Shown piece by piece: positions 46,558-54,318 of a stretch of 64,000 nucleotides of DNA. The translations under genes and the position numbers were made by a program. Origin of the DNA: Trueperella pyogenes (GTDB lineage Bacteria > Actinomycetota > Actinomycetes > Actinomycetales > Actinomycetaceae); the NCBI RefSeq assembly GCF_001070855.1, contig NZ_JVLH01000003.1, positions 124,001 through 188,000 on the forward strand, in the 5' to 3' direction. Positions within the stretch are counted from its first letter, which is position 1. Every line of letters begins with the position of its first letter. The notes under the pieces were generated by a model. That model ran no database searches, was not told the DNA's origin, and worked only from the letters and a program-made list of their open reading frames with translations.

Positions 46558-47219
46558 CGCTTGAGCTGGGCTTCAGAAACCCCAGGAACCATATCCGAGG
46601 CCTTAGACAGCAGGTGCGCAGCCGGCTCGTTATAGGTCATTCCAACCAGCACGTCATCATCAAAAATGAGTGAGGTCAGCGAAGCAAGAGAGCACTGCCT
46701 TGACAGCGGTGAGTGTCCCAGGGGCTGGTGACGGACCAAACGCTGAAGTGAAACGATGGGCATTTGGTGCGAAACCAGCAGCGCTTCATGTCCTCGCGCC
46801 TCACGCAATGCGCGAGCAACCGCACGGGTCATGCGCTGAGCAGCATGGGCGTAGGACTCTCCCCAAGAGGGGCGCAAAGGATTCACGTAGTAACGCCAGT
46901 ATTCGGGGCGTGCAAGAACCCACGGATTCGCATTGACCGCAACACCTTCAAAAACCGATTCAGCCTCAATGAGGTTGTGATCATGTTCAATCTCAAGCTC
47001 GTAGGCAAGCGCGGTCGGCGCTGCACTCATCTGGGCACGCAACAGGGGCGAGGCAACGACGTGGGTAATATCAGCGCCGCTGTCGACAAAATACTCAGCG
47101 ACGGCCTCGGCCATCTCAATTCCAAGGTCCGTTAAGCCATAACCGGGTAGGCGGCCGTACAAAATACCATCGGGATTATCAACTTCACCGTGGCGCATCA
47201 CGTGAATAACAGTCTTCAT
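46554..47219 (-). CDS. Histidine phosphatase family protein (phosphoglycerate-mutase-like)
   Basis: 221 aa. Catalytic His in VMRHGEVDNPDG near residue 10, the YGRLPGYGLTDLG region, and the second His in LLVSHQMPIVSLQRL. The substrate is undetermined; the family covers phosphoglycerate mutases and broad phosphatases. It is 115 bases downstream of the small ribosomal protein gene on the same strand. Confidence 0.88.
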   Translation of the reverse strand: MKTVIHVMRHGEVDNPDGILYGRLPGYGLTDLGIEMAEAVAEYFVDSGADITHVVASPLLRAQMSAAPTALAYELEIEHDHNLIEAESVFEGVAVNANPWVLARPEYWRYYVNPLRPSWGESYAHAAQRMTRAVARALREARGHEALLVSHQMPIVSLQRLVRHQPLGHSPLSRQCSLASLTSLIFDDDVLVGMTYNEPAAHLLSKASDMVPGVSEAQLKR

Positions 47220-47299
47220 GACAGTGCCTTTCTGGAGGTACCACTGCGCTGAGGCACTACTGCGATGTATTCAGCGCATGCGTTGCGAGAGATATGCCG

Positions 47300-47326
47300 A
47301 AGGGCCCCACCATTGGAGGGACCCTT
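47300..47326 (-). terminator. Weak terminator hairpin after the 32-residue protein gene
   Basis: On the minus strand AAGGGTCCC pairs with GGGGCCCTT across nine positions including one G-U pair (47300-47308 and 47318-47326). No U tract follows. Confidence 0.35.
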
Positions 47327-47334
47327 CAAGAAGA

Positions 47335-47433
47335 TCACTTCTTGTTGCGACGCTGGTGACGCGTCTTGCGCAGCAGCTTGCGGTGCTTCTTCTTCGCCAT
47401 GCGCTTGCGGCGCTTCTTAATGACGGAGCCCAT
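47335..47433 (-). CDS. AURKAIP1/COX24-type 32-residue basic protein (bS22-like ribosomal protein)
   Basis: A very small, extremely basic protein: [20 protein letters not shown] followed by [12 protein letters not shown]. It matches the actinobacterial 30S subunit protein bS22 family (AURKAIP1/COX24 domain), which has been found in mycobacterial ribosomes. A strong AGGGAGGA lies five bases before the ATG. It is too short for most gene callers and sits between the BldC-type regulator and the histidine phosphatase, the usual actinobacterial place. Confidence 0.93.
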   Translation of the reverse strand: MGSVIKKRRKRMAKKKHRKLLRKTRHQRRNKK

Positions 47434-47515
47434 GGGGTTCCTCCCTCGAGTGTGTAGGTGCGGCAGAGGTGACTACCGCCTGACGTCAGGTGCCAAAAGG
47501 CACAGCAGGTTTATA

Positions 47516-47734
47516 TTACCCGTTAATCCCCGCAACGCGTTCATCGATGTGATCAGTCAGACCGGCGCGGATCAGCTGGCCGACCGCAGACTCGGGAACT
47601 CGGAAGCTCTTACCAACGCGAATCGCCGGCATCTCTCCACTGTGAATCAAACGATAAACAGTCATCTTCGAGACGCGCATAATGTCCGCCACCTCAGATA
47701 CCGTCATAAAACGCGGGGCAGAGTGCTGATCCAT
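47516..47734 (-). CDS. BldC-type helix-turn-helix regulator
   Basis: 72 aa. MerR-like winged HTH: FMTVSEVADIMRVSKMTVYRLIHSGEMPAIRVGKSFRVPESAVGQL, close to BldC/excisionase-type proteins of actinobacteria. GGGAG six bases before the ATG at 47734 sets the start. It is upstream of the 32-residue ribosomal protein gene and divergent from trkH. Confidence 0.9.
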   Translation of the reverse strand: MDQHSAPRFMTVSEVADIMRVSKMTVYRLIHSGEMPAIRVGKSFRVPESAVGQLIRAGLTDHIDERVAGING

Positions 47735-47923
47735 TGATGACTCCCAGACGTGCAAAGATTAATTCCGTCTCATGATACTGGAAAGATCCCCCCATTTGGC
47801 AACTTTCTCCACTTCAATTTTCTTCAATCACTGCTGTCCCCTGTGTCACGTTATTCACATACGTTTCAGCCAATAGACTTTCAGGGCATTAGGATGAAGC
47901 TTGCGAGTGATTCTGGAGGTGAC

Positions 47924-49471
47924 ATGGCTCGTAGAAATCGGCGTTCTAGCACGCCAGGTCGGGCATCCGATCAGCATTCCTCTGCGTCGCATCGTCGCGC
48001 ACTCGCTCACTCAAGCCGAGGCTACGGACAAACAGCTATCTCGGAAGATCGACCGTCACCTGCCGTTGTCTATCCCGCCGGAGTCAAGCCCTACAACCTT
48101 GAAGATTCCGGATTGTGGACTCGCTTCCGCATCTGGTTTGCACACATAGCTCGTTTTTCACCCGCGCGACTGGTGCTTATCGTCTTCATCATGCTTATTG
48201 CATTCATCACTTGTCTTCTTGCACTCCCCATCTCAACAGCAGCTGATGAACGCGCGCCTTTCGTCGACATCCTCTTTACTGCAATTTCCGCGGTCTGCGT
48301 GACCGGCCTGACCGTTGTTGATACCGCGACATATTGGTCAGTTTTTGGCCAAACCGTCATTGCTATGGGCATCTTTATCGGTGGCCTAGGTGTTGTTACC
48401 CTGGCAACCATTTTGAGCTACGCCGTTTCTCGGCAGCTTGGGCTGACACAGCGAATGCTGGCAACTGTTGAGACGAAATCCAGCGGCATGGGGCGGCTGA
48501 CCGCGCTACTGAAGGCGGTCATCGGAACCTCATTGACCGCTCAGATTTTGCTCACCATCGCCTTCGTTCCCCGCTTCCTCACCCTGGGCCATGAGACAGT
48601 ATGGGAATCGCTCTTCCATGCGGCCTTCATGGCAATCTCGGTGTTCAATAATGCCGGTTTTGTCATTTTGAGCGGCGGCTTGGTCCCTTACCACACCGAC
48701 TGGTGGATGCTCAGTCCCATTATTCTGGGAACCTTTGTCGGAGCAATCGGTTTTCCTGTCATCTCCGACCTCTCACAACACTGGCGCACTCCCGCTAGAT
48801 GGGCCCTGCATACGAAGCTCACGCTTTCGACATACATTCTTCTGGTTTTCTTTGGCACCATCGCTTTTGCTTTCACCGAATGGACGAATTCGGCAACCCT
48901 AGGTGATCTTGATATTTCCTCACGACTTTTGAACTCCCTCCTGGCAGGGGTCAACACCCGCTCCTCGGGTCTGTCCTCTTTGGACGTGGCGAATATGCGC
49001 CCCCAGACCCACTTCATTCAAGACATCATGATGATGATCGGTGGCGGTTCGGTATCAACCGCAGGTGGTATCAAGGTCACGACCTTCGCCGTTCTTCTGT
49101 TGGCTGCCGCTGCCGAAGCCCGAGGCGACCGCGACATCGAAATCTTCAGTCGACGCATCCCCCACTCGGTGCTTCGCCTGGCCGTTGCAGTGACCCTTTT
49201 GGGATCGCTTTTGGTTGCTCTTTCGACCGTCGTTTTGCTGACTTTGACCGGCTACAGTCTCGATGTTGTTCTCTTTGAATCGATTTCCGCATTCGCGACC
49301 GTTGGGCTTTCAACGGGTATTACTCCCGATCTTCCAGCTCTTGCAAAATACGTTCTTGCAGCCCTGATGTTTGCGGGACGTACTGGAACCATGACCCTCG
49401 CAGCTGCGCTCGCTCTGCGCGATCGGCCTCGAGCAATTCGCCAACCAGCCGAGTCTCCGCTGATCGGCTAA
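47924..49471 (+). CDS. TrkH/KtrB-type potassium uptake protein
   Basis: 515-aa membrane channel-transporter. After an Arg/Ser/His-rich cytoplasmic N-terminus of about 60 residues the four pore loops can be found: AISAVCVTGLTVVD, AFMAISVFNNAGFV, GVNTRSSGLSSLD and ISAFATVGLSTGI, plus the intramembrane gate GGGSVSTAGGIKVTT. GGAGGT five bases before the ATG at 47924 supports this start and excludes the long upstream open frame. The regulatory subunit gene follows 51 bases later. Confidence 0.93.
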   Translation: MARRNRRSSTPGRASDQHSSASHRRALAHSSRGYGQTAISEDRPSPAVVYPAGVKPYNLEDSGLWTRFRIWFAHIARFSPARLVLIVFIMLIAFITCLLALPISTAADERAPFVDILFTAISAVCVTGLTVVDTATYWSVFGQTVIAMGIFIGGLGVVTLATILSYAVSRQLGLTQRMLATVETKSSGMGRLTALLKAVIGTSLTAQILLTIAFVPRFLTLGHETVWESLFHAAFMAISVFNNAGFVILSGGLVPYHTDWWMLSPIILGTFVGAIGFPVISDLSQHWRTPARWALHTKLTLSTYILLVFFGTIAFAFTEWTNSATLGDLDISSRLLNSLLAGVNTRSSGLSSLDVANMRPQTHFIQDIMMMIGGGSVSTAGGIKVTTFAVLLLAAAAEARGDRDIEIFSRRIPHSVLRLAVAVTLLGSLLVALSTVVLLTLTGYSLDVVLFESISAFATVGLSTGITPDLPALAKYVLAALMFAGRTGTMTLAAALALRDRPRAIRQPAESPLIG

Positions 49472-49522
49472 GAGCCGCGTCGCCCCACCAGCAAAAGCCC
49501 GCACTCGTGGGAGAATACGACT

Positions 49523-50191
49523 ATGGCAGAAGAAAAGACCCTTGCATCGGGAACCTTGGTCATCGGATTAGGACGTTTCGGTTCCGCCGTTGCCCTCACT
49601 CTGGACAAGCTCGGCTACGAAGTGCTGGCAGTTGAAAAAGATAGCCGCCGCGTCCAGCAATTCTCGGGTCGCATTCCCGTTGTCGAGGCCGACGCCTCCT
49701 CCTTGGAAGCACTGAACCAGTTGGGGGCCAGGGATTTCTACTCCGCGGTCGTGGGGATTGGTTCCTCCTTGGAGGCCTCGGTGCTGATCACTGCAAACCT
49801 TGTCGATATTGGAATGACAAATATTTGGGCGAAGGCCATCTCGCGCGAACACAGTCGTATTCTTCGACGCATCGGCGCCCAGCACGTTGTTGCTCCCGAA
49901 TTCGATGCCGGTCAGCGTACGGCCCACCTCGTTGGTGGACGCATGATCGACTACATCGAAATGGACAAGGACGGCTTTGCCATCATGAAGCTCCGTCCGC
50001 CGAAAGAAGTGTGCGGTTTTACCCTCAGTGAGCTCGATCTTCGAGGCCGTTACGGCGTGAACGTGTTGGGGATCCTTCGTCCTGGGGCGCCCTTTGAATA
50101 CGCCGACGCGACGACTCGAATTAACCGCGAAGACACCATTGTGGTTTCAGGCGATACGCGACTTTTGGAGTATTTCGCAAACCGTCCCTAA
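49523..50191 (+). CDS. TrkA/KtrA-type potassium channel regulator
   Basis: 222 aa. RCK_N domain with the NAD-binding VIGLGRFGSAVALTLDKLGYEVLAVEKD and VEADASSLEAL, then an RCK_C domain (about 140-220; LSELDLRGRYGVNVLGI, NREDTIVVSGD). RCK_C domains of KtrA proteins bind c-di-AMP in several Gram-positives, and a c-di-AMP synthase gene lies 1.5 kb downstream. It gates the TrkH/KtrB-type channel encoded just upstream. Confidence 0.93.
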   Translation: MAEEKTLASGTLVIGLGRFGSAVALTLDKLGYEVLAVEKDSRRVQQFSGRIPVVEADASSLEALNQLGARDFYSAVVGIGSSLEASVLITANLVDIGMTNIWAKAISREHSRILRRIGAQHVVAPEFDAGQRTAHLVGGRMIDYIEMDKDGFAIMKLRPPKEVCGFTLSELDLRGRYGVNVLGILRPGAPFEYADATTRINREDTIVVSGDTRLLEYFANRP

Positions 50192-50314
50192 GTGGTGGCT
50201 TCACTTTTCCTATTCTGCGCATGCACTGTGTTGTGGATTTGCATGATGGGAATTCTATGTGCGCACCAGTCCAAACTGGACGCAGATGCAGGTGGCGTGG
50301 TTTAGCGTAGGGAT

Positions 50315-51673
50315 ATGGCGAAAGAAAAAAGCGTGTACCGCTGCAGCGAATGCGGTTGGACCTCACCCAAATGGGTTGGCCAGTGTAGAGAGTGCCACCA
50401 ATGGAACTCCATGGAAGAGTCCGGCCCCTCTGCTTCCGTTCCGGGTGCCGCTGTCGCGCTCACGCCTCGTCAGCCTGCTCAGCCCATCAACGACATCAGT
50501 GCTGAACGCGCGCGGTCTAAGCCAACCGGAATCGGTGAGTTTGACCGCGTTCTCGGTGGGGGCATTGTTCCCGGAGCTGTCATCCTTCTTGCCGGTGAAC
50601 CCGGGGTTGGAAAGTCCACTCTTCTTCTGGACGTTGCTTCGACCTGCGCCGCGGACGCACCGGTTTTGTACATCACCGGCGAAGAGTCTGCCTCGCAGGT
50701 CAGGGGCCGCGCAGAACGTATTGGTGCCCTACACCCACAGCTTTTCCTTGCGGATGAGACATCACTTTCCACGGCTCTTGGCCAAATTGATGCGACCAAC
50801 CCCTCTTTGGTCATCATTGACTCGGTTCAGACTCTTCAATCCGACCAGCTCGATGGCAGTGCCGGTAGCGTTGCTCAGGTTCGCGCTGTTGCAACAGCTC
50901 TCATTCGCGTTGCGAAGGAACGCTCAATCCCCATTCTCCTTGTAGGCCATGTGACTAAAGATGGCGGGATTGCTGGACCTCGCCTACTTGAACACTTGGT
51001 GGATGTCGTCTGCCAATTCGAAGGCGATCGGCACACGCGACTTCGCTTGCTCAGAGCTGTCAAGAATCGTTATGGACCCACCGATGAAGTGGGCTGCTTT
51101 GAACTGAGTGACACTGGAATTGTTGGTTTGACGGACCCTTCGGGTTTGTTCCTTTCCCAGTCCCAGTCTGCGGTTCCAGGCTCGTGCGTCACCGTCACTC
51201 TTGAAGGACGCCGTCCACTTCCAACTGAGATCCAGGCTCTTGTTGCACACACCTCTGCTGGTTCCCCTCGTCGAACCACCGTCGGAGTTGACCACTCACG
51301 CGTAGCGATGATTTTGGCAGTCCTCCAGGCACGCCTCGGTATCGATACCTCAGATTGTGATGTCTATGCCTCAACTGTCGGAGGTGCCCGTATCAGTGAG
51401 CCGGCTGCCGATTTAGCAACGGCAATCGGAATTGTCTCGGCCATTCGGGGAACCCCAACACGCAGCGCTCTAATTGCTTTCGGCGAAGTCGGGCTCACGG
51501 GGGAAGTCCGGGCATGTACTGGCGTACGTCGCAGAATTCAAGAGGCTGCACGCCTTGGATTCAAGGTCGCCATCATTCCTGCACAGGGAAGTGAAGAGGC
51601 CATGGGGATCGACGGGATTACGGTTCTGCCAATCTCAGACCTTGCCGGCGCACTACGTGCCGCTATTCACTGA
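50315..51673 (+). CDS. radA: DNA repair protein RadA
   Basis: 452-aa RecA-like branch-migration helicase. N-terminal zinc finger with Cys10, 13, 24 and 27 (CSECG...CREC), Walker A LAGEPGVGKSTLL, the RadA motif as KNRYG (usually KNRFG) and a C-terminal Lon-like domain (DCDVYASTVGG, AFGEVGLTGEVR). It sits directly before disA, a conserved pairing; RadA is known to restrain DisA activity. Confidence 0.95.
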   Translation: MAKEKSVYRCSECGWTSPKWVGQCRECHQWNSMEESGPSASVPGAAVALTPRQPAQPINDISAERARSKPTGIGEFDRVLGGGIVPGAVILLAGEPGVGKSTLLLDVASTCAADAPVLYITGEESASQVRGRAERIGALHPQLFLADETSLSTALGQIDATNPSLVIIDSVQTLQSDQLDGSAGSVAQVRAVATALIRVAKERSIPILLVGHVTKDGGIAGPRLLEHLVDVVCQFEGDRHTRLRLLRAVKNRYGPTDEVGCFELSDTGIVGLTDPSGLFLSQSQSAVPGSCVTVTLEGRRPLPTEIQALVAHTSAGSPRRTTVGVDHSRVAMILAVLQARLGIDTSDCDVYASTVGGARISEPAADLATAIGIVSAIRGTPTRSALIAFGEVGLTGEVRACTGVRRRIQEAARLGFKVAIIPAQGSEEAMGIDGITVLPISDLAGALRAAIH

Positions 51674-51743
51674 GTCTCTTCCTTCATTGTGCGGATACTC
51701 GAATACACTTAGAGCAGGAATCACGCATCGAAAGGCAGGATTC

Positions 51744-52814
51744 ATGACATCAGATGCCGCTCTTCTGCGCAGCGCACTTCAAGATATCGCACCGGGCACG
51801 CCCCTTCGCGAAGGATTGGAACGCATCCAGCGCTCCCATACCGGCGGCTTGATTGTTCTTGGTGTCTCTCCTGAGCTCGAAGAGATGTGCTCGGGCGGTT
51901 TCGATCTCGACATCGAATTCACGGCCTCGCGTCTGCGCGAATTGTGCAAAATGGACGGCGCGGTCATCATCGACCCCACCGACTGGCGAATCCGCAAGGC
52001 AAATGTCCAGCTTTTCCCCGATCAGAGCATCCCTACCGATGAATCGGGTATGCGTCACCGCACTGCACAACGCACTGCCTACCAAACCCACCTTCCGGTG
52101 CTCTCAGTTTCGGCCTCGATGCGTCTTATTTCCATCTACGTCGGCAAGTACCATCACATCGTTGAAGAACCCGAAGCACTGCTGTCTCGCGCTAATCTGG
52201 CCGTCGACACCTTGGACCGCTACAGCCAGCGTCTGGATGAGGTCCTTCAAACTCTCACGATCTTGGAAATGCGTGATTCTGCAACGGTTCGTGATGTCGC
52301 AACCGTCATGCAGCGCATGGAGATGATCCGGCGCATCACCTCTGAGATCAACGAATACCTTGAAGAGCTCGGTTCAGAAGGACGCCTTTTGGCCCTGCAG
52401 GTCGATGATCTGGTTCGTGGTTCAGGCTCCGAACGCGCATTGGTTCTTCGCGATTACACCCGAGATGCCTCCGCGGTTTCAACCGCAGAAGCTGCCCTCT
52501 CGGAGCTTGCCAGCGATCGTCTGGTCGATCTCGCAGCTATCGCTAACGTACTGGGCTTGGGCGTTTATGATCCCACCGATCTGGACCGCACCATTCAACC
52601 GCGTGGCGTGCGAGCTCTTTCCTTGGTTCCTCGCCTTCCCTGGAATGTCATCAAGGACATCACCAGTCATTGGGAGAACCTTGCGGACCTGCGTGAAGCG
52701 ACAGTTGAGGATCTGCAGCAAATCGAAGGCATCGGCCCCTACCGCGCAAAGCTCATCCGCGAAACGCTTGAGAACCAATTCTCAATGGCTGCCACAGGAA
52801 TTGTCGGCTGGTAA
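51744..52814 (+). CDS. disA: Diadenylate cyclase, DNA integrity scanning protein DisA
   Basis: 356 aa. The DAC domain (about 5-145) has the catalytic DGAVIIDP and GMRHRTAQRTA motifs for c-di-AMP synthesis. A helical linker and a C-terminal helix-hairpin-helix (VEDLQQIEGIGPYRAKLIRETL) bind branched DNA. The ATG at 51744 is preceded by AAAGGCAGGA; the longer frame upstream overlaps radA in another phase. Co-located with radA and the K+ transport genes. Confidence 0.96.
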   Translation: MTSDAALLRSALQDIAPGTPLREGLERIQRSHTGGLIVLGVSPELEEMCSGGFDLDIEFTASRLRELCKMDGAVIIDPTDWRIRKANVQLFPDQSIPTDESGMRHRTAQRTAYQTHLPVLSVSASMRLISIYVGKYHHIVEEPEALLSRANLAVDTLDRYSQRLDEVLQTLTILEMRDSATVRDVATVMQRMEMIRRITSEINEYLEELGSEGRLLALQVDDLVRGSGSERALVLRDYTRDASAVSTAEAALSELASDRLVDLAAIANVLGLGVYDPTDLDRTIQPRGVRALSLVPRLPWNVIKDITSHWENLADLREATVEDLQQIEGIGPYRAKLIRETLENQFSMAATGIVGW

Positions 52815-52895
52815 TCGGCTGGTCAGGCTAAAGCAACACCTCAACTAGCCCAGAATTGGGCCCCTCGCGACCCCTACTCTCAGTGGAGAAGAATT

Positions 52896-53771
52896 CTAAT
52901 GGCCTTCTTCACCCTGTGGAGCGTTAGTCGCTTCAGAAGTGCTTGATTGCGAGGGCTCCAGCGTTGCTTCAGTTGTTGGTTGAACCGGCTGAGTCAGAGT
53001 GAATACCCTTTCATCTCCGACCGTCTGGCCATTCAACAGCAGCTGTAAACGATAGGTTCCAGCTGGAGCAGGATCGGTCGCACCATCCGAATTCCGGTCC
53101 TTCGCATCACACCCAGAGTAGAGCCCACCATCCCACGTCAGGCCGCCATTCCAGGTATCCCCGGGAATCAAGAGCAGCGTCGCACTCTCGCGATCACGCT
53201 GGCACTTCGAGCCGTCATATACCGTTTCGTCGCCGGTGGAAATCTTGAAATCGATGTGCCCGAACTCAAACGAACAGGCGACTCCCGCACGGTTTTCAAT
53301 GGCGACCGAAATGTTCTGGGCTTGGCCAACCTCGCCACCAGAAATGGTCGGGCGAACCGTCAGATCCGCTGAAGCACAGGCGGGAATACGAACTCGCCCT
53401 TCTGCATCGACAATTCCATCGGCTGTGGCCTGTTCACCATCTTGAAGTGCTGCGGTTCCAGAGCGCGTCACTGTCGCGGTGGGCGTCGGAGTAGGAGTTG
53501 CAGAGGCGCTTGGAGTGGCCTCGGGAGCGGAAGACTTCGTGACCGCTGAAACGGCTTTTGCAATCCCCCACACAATAAGTGCGATGATCACAAGTAATCC
53601 GAGTCCGGTGACGATACGCCTGACCCACAGGGAAGGAGGCACCTGTCCCCCAGCCGGTTTTCTTGGAGAAGTCCCACCCAAACGAACTGTGGGACGAGCG
53701 CCTGGACGCCCTGCACGAGGAGCCCTTGAAGGAGATGAAGAGGCCGAAGAAGACCGTGGTCTATTGGGCAT
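52896..53771 (-). CDS. Hypothetical membrane-anchored extracytoplasmic protein
   Basis: 291 aa, not recognised. An Arg/Pro/Ser-rich cytoplasmic N-terminus (about 55 residues), one membrane helix (VRRIVTGLGLLVIIALIVWGIA) and a Thr/Pro linker lead to a secreted beta-sandwich-like domain. That domain has four Cys (ACASADLTVRP, GVACSFEFGH, SKCQRDRES, YSGCDAKD) and ends in a Thr/Ser/Glu tail. The start at 53771 has AAGG seven bases upstream. It follows DUF3180 by four bases, so it is the last gene of the folate cluster. Confidence 0.75.
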   Translation of the reverse strand: MPNRPRSSSASSSPSRAPRAGRPGARPTVRLGGTSPRKPAGGQVPPSLWVRRIVTGLGLLVIIALIVWGIAKAVSAVTKSSAPEATPSASATPTPTPTATVTRSGTAALQDGEQATADGIVDAEGRVRIPACASADLTVRPTISGGEVGQAQNISVAIENRAGVACSFEFGHIDFKISTGDETVYDGSKCQRDRESATLLLIPGDTWNGGLTWDGGLYSGCDAKDRNSDGATDPAPAGTYRLQLLLNGQTVGDERVFTLTQPVQPTTEATLEPSQSSTSEATNAPQGEEGH

Positions 53772-53775
53772 GAGA

Positions 53776-54318
53776 CTACCTTCTCCCCTCAGATACATCG
53801 CTCTTACGAGCATTCACACGTTGCGCCCCAAGAGTGCCCTTGTCACGCCGGGCGCGCGCCTTCGTCACTTCAGTGTCATCATCCTTTGGGTCAATGACGC
53901 ACCAGCGTTCAACGACCACTCCGGCAATGCCCCACAAACCAGCACCGAGCGCACACATCAGTCCGCAAATTCCAGCGTAAACACTGGTCTGCGCTTCCCA
54001 GCGAGCGAGGAAGGCCAAGGACATACCTGCCAGTAGCCCAGCGCTGATCACGCCACCAAGCGCACTCGCACGAGCGAACATCGCAATTCGAAAAGCTGAT
54101 ACGGCGTCAACCCAGGTTGCTTTATGCGCTCGAAAGCGTCGAACCTGGATTCCCATCCAAAGAAGCACACCAGCGACAACAACAAAAACCAGGGCCAGGG
54201 CAGGATGAATAATCCACGGCCCTGCACCCTGACGAATCGCAAAGGCGGTTACGGCTGCGGCAAGCGCCGAAGCAGCGGCTGCCTCGGCAATTAACAGCAC
54301 AATACTCAGCGGCTTCAT
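53776..54318 (-). CDS. DUF3180 family membrane protein
   Basis: 180 aa with four hydrophobic segments: IVLLIAEAAAASALAAAVTAFAI, PALALVFVVVAGVLLWMGI, ASALGGVISAGLLAGMSLAFL and VYAGICGLMCALGAGLWGIAGV. A charged tail rich in Arg/Lys/Asp follows. DUF3180 genes normally follow folK in actinobacteria, function unknown. It overlaps the folB-folK stop by four bases. Confidence 0.85.
   Translation of the reverse strand: MKPLSIVLLIAEAAAASALAAAVTAFAIRQGAGPWIIHPALALVFVVVAGVLLWMGIQVRRFRAHKATWVDAVSAFRIAMFARASALGGVISAGLLAGMSLAFLARWEAQTSVYAGICGLMCALGAGLWGIAGVVVERWCVIDPKDDDTEVTKARARRDKGTLGAQRVNARKSDVSEGRR

Noticed and set aside
47750-47923. 58-residue N-terminal extension of the TrkH-type protein
   Set aside because: A strong GGAGGT precedes the internal ATG at 47924, and the extension reads through the promoter region of the divergent BldC-type gene.
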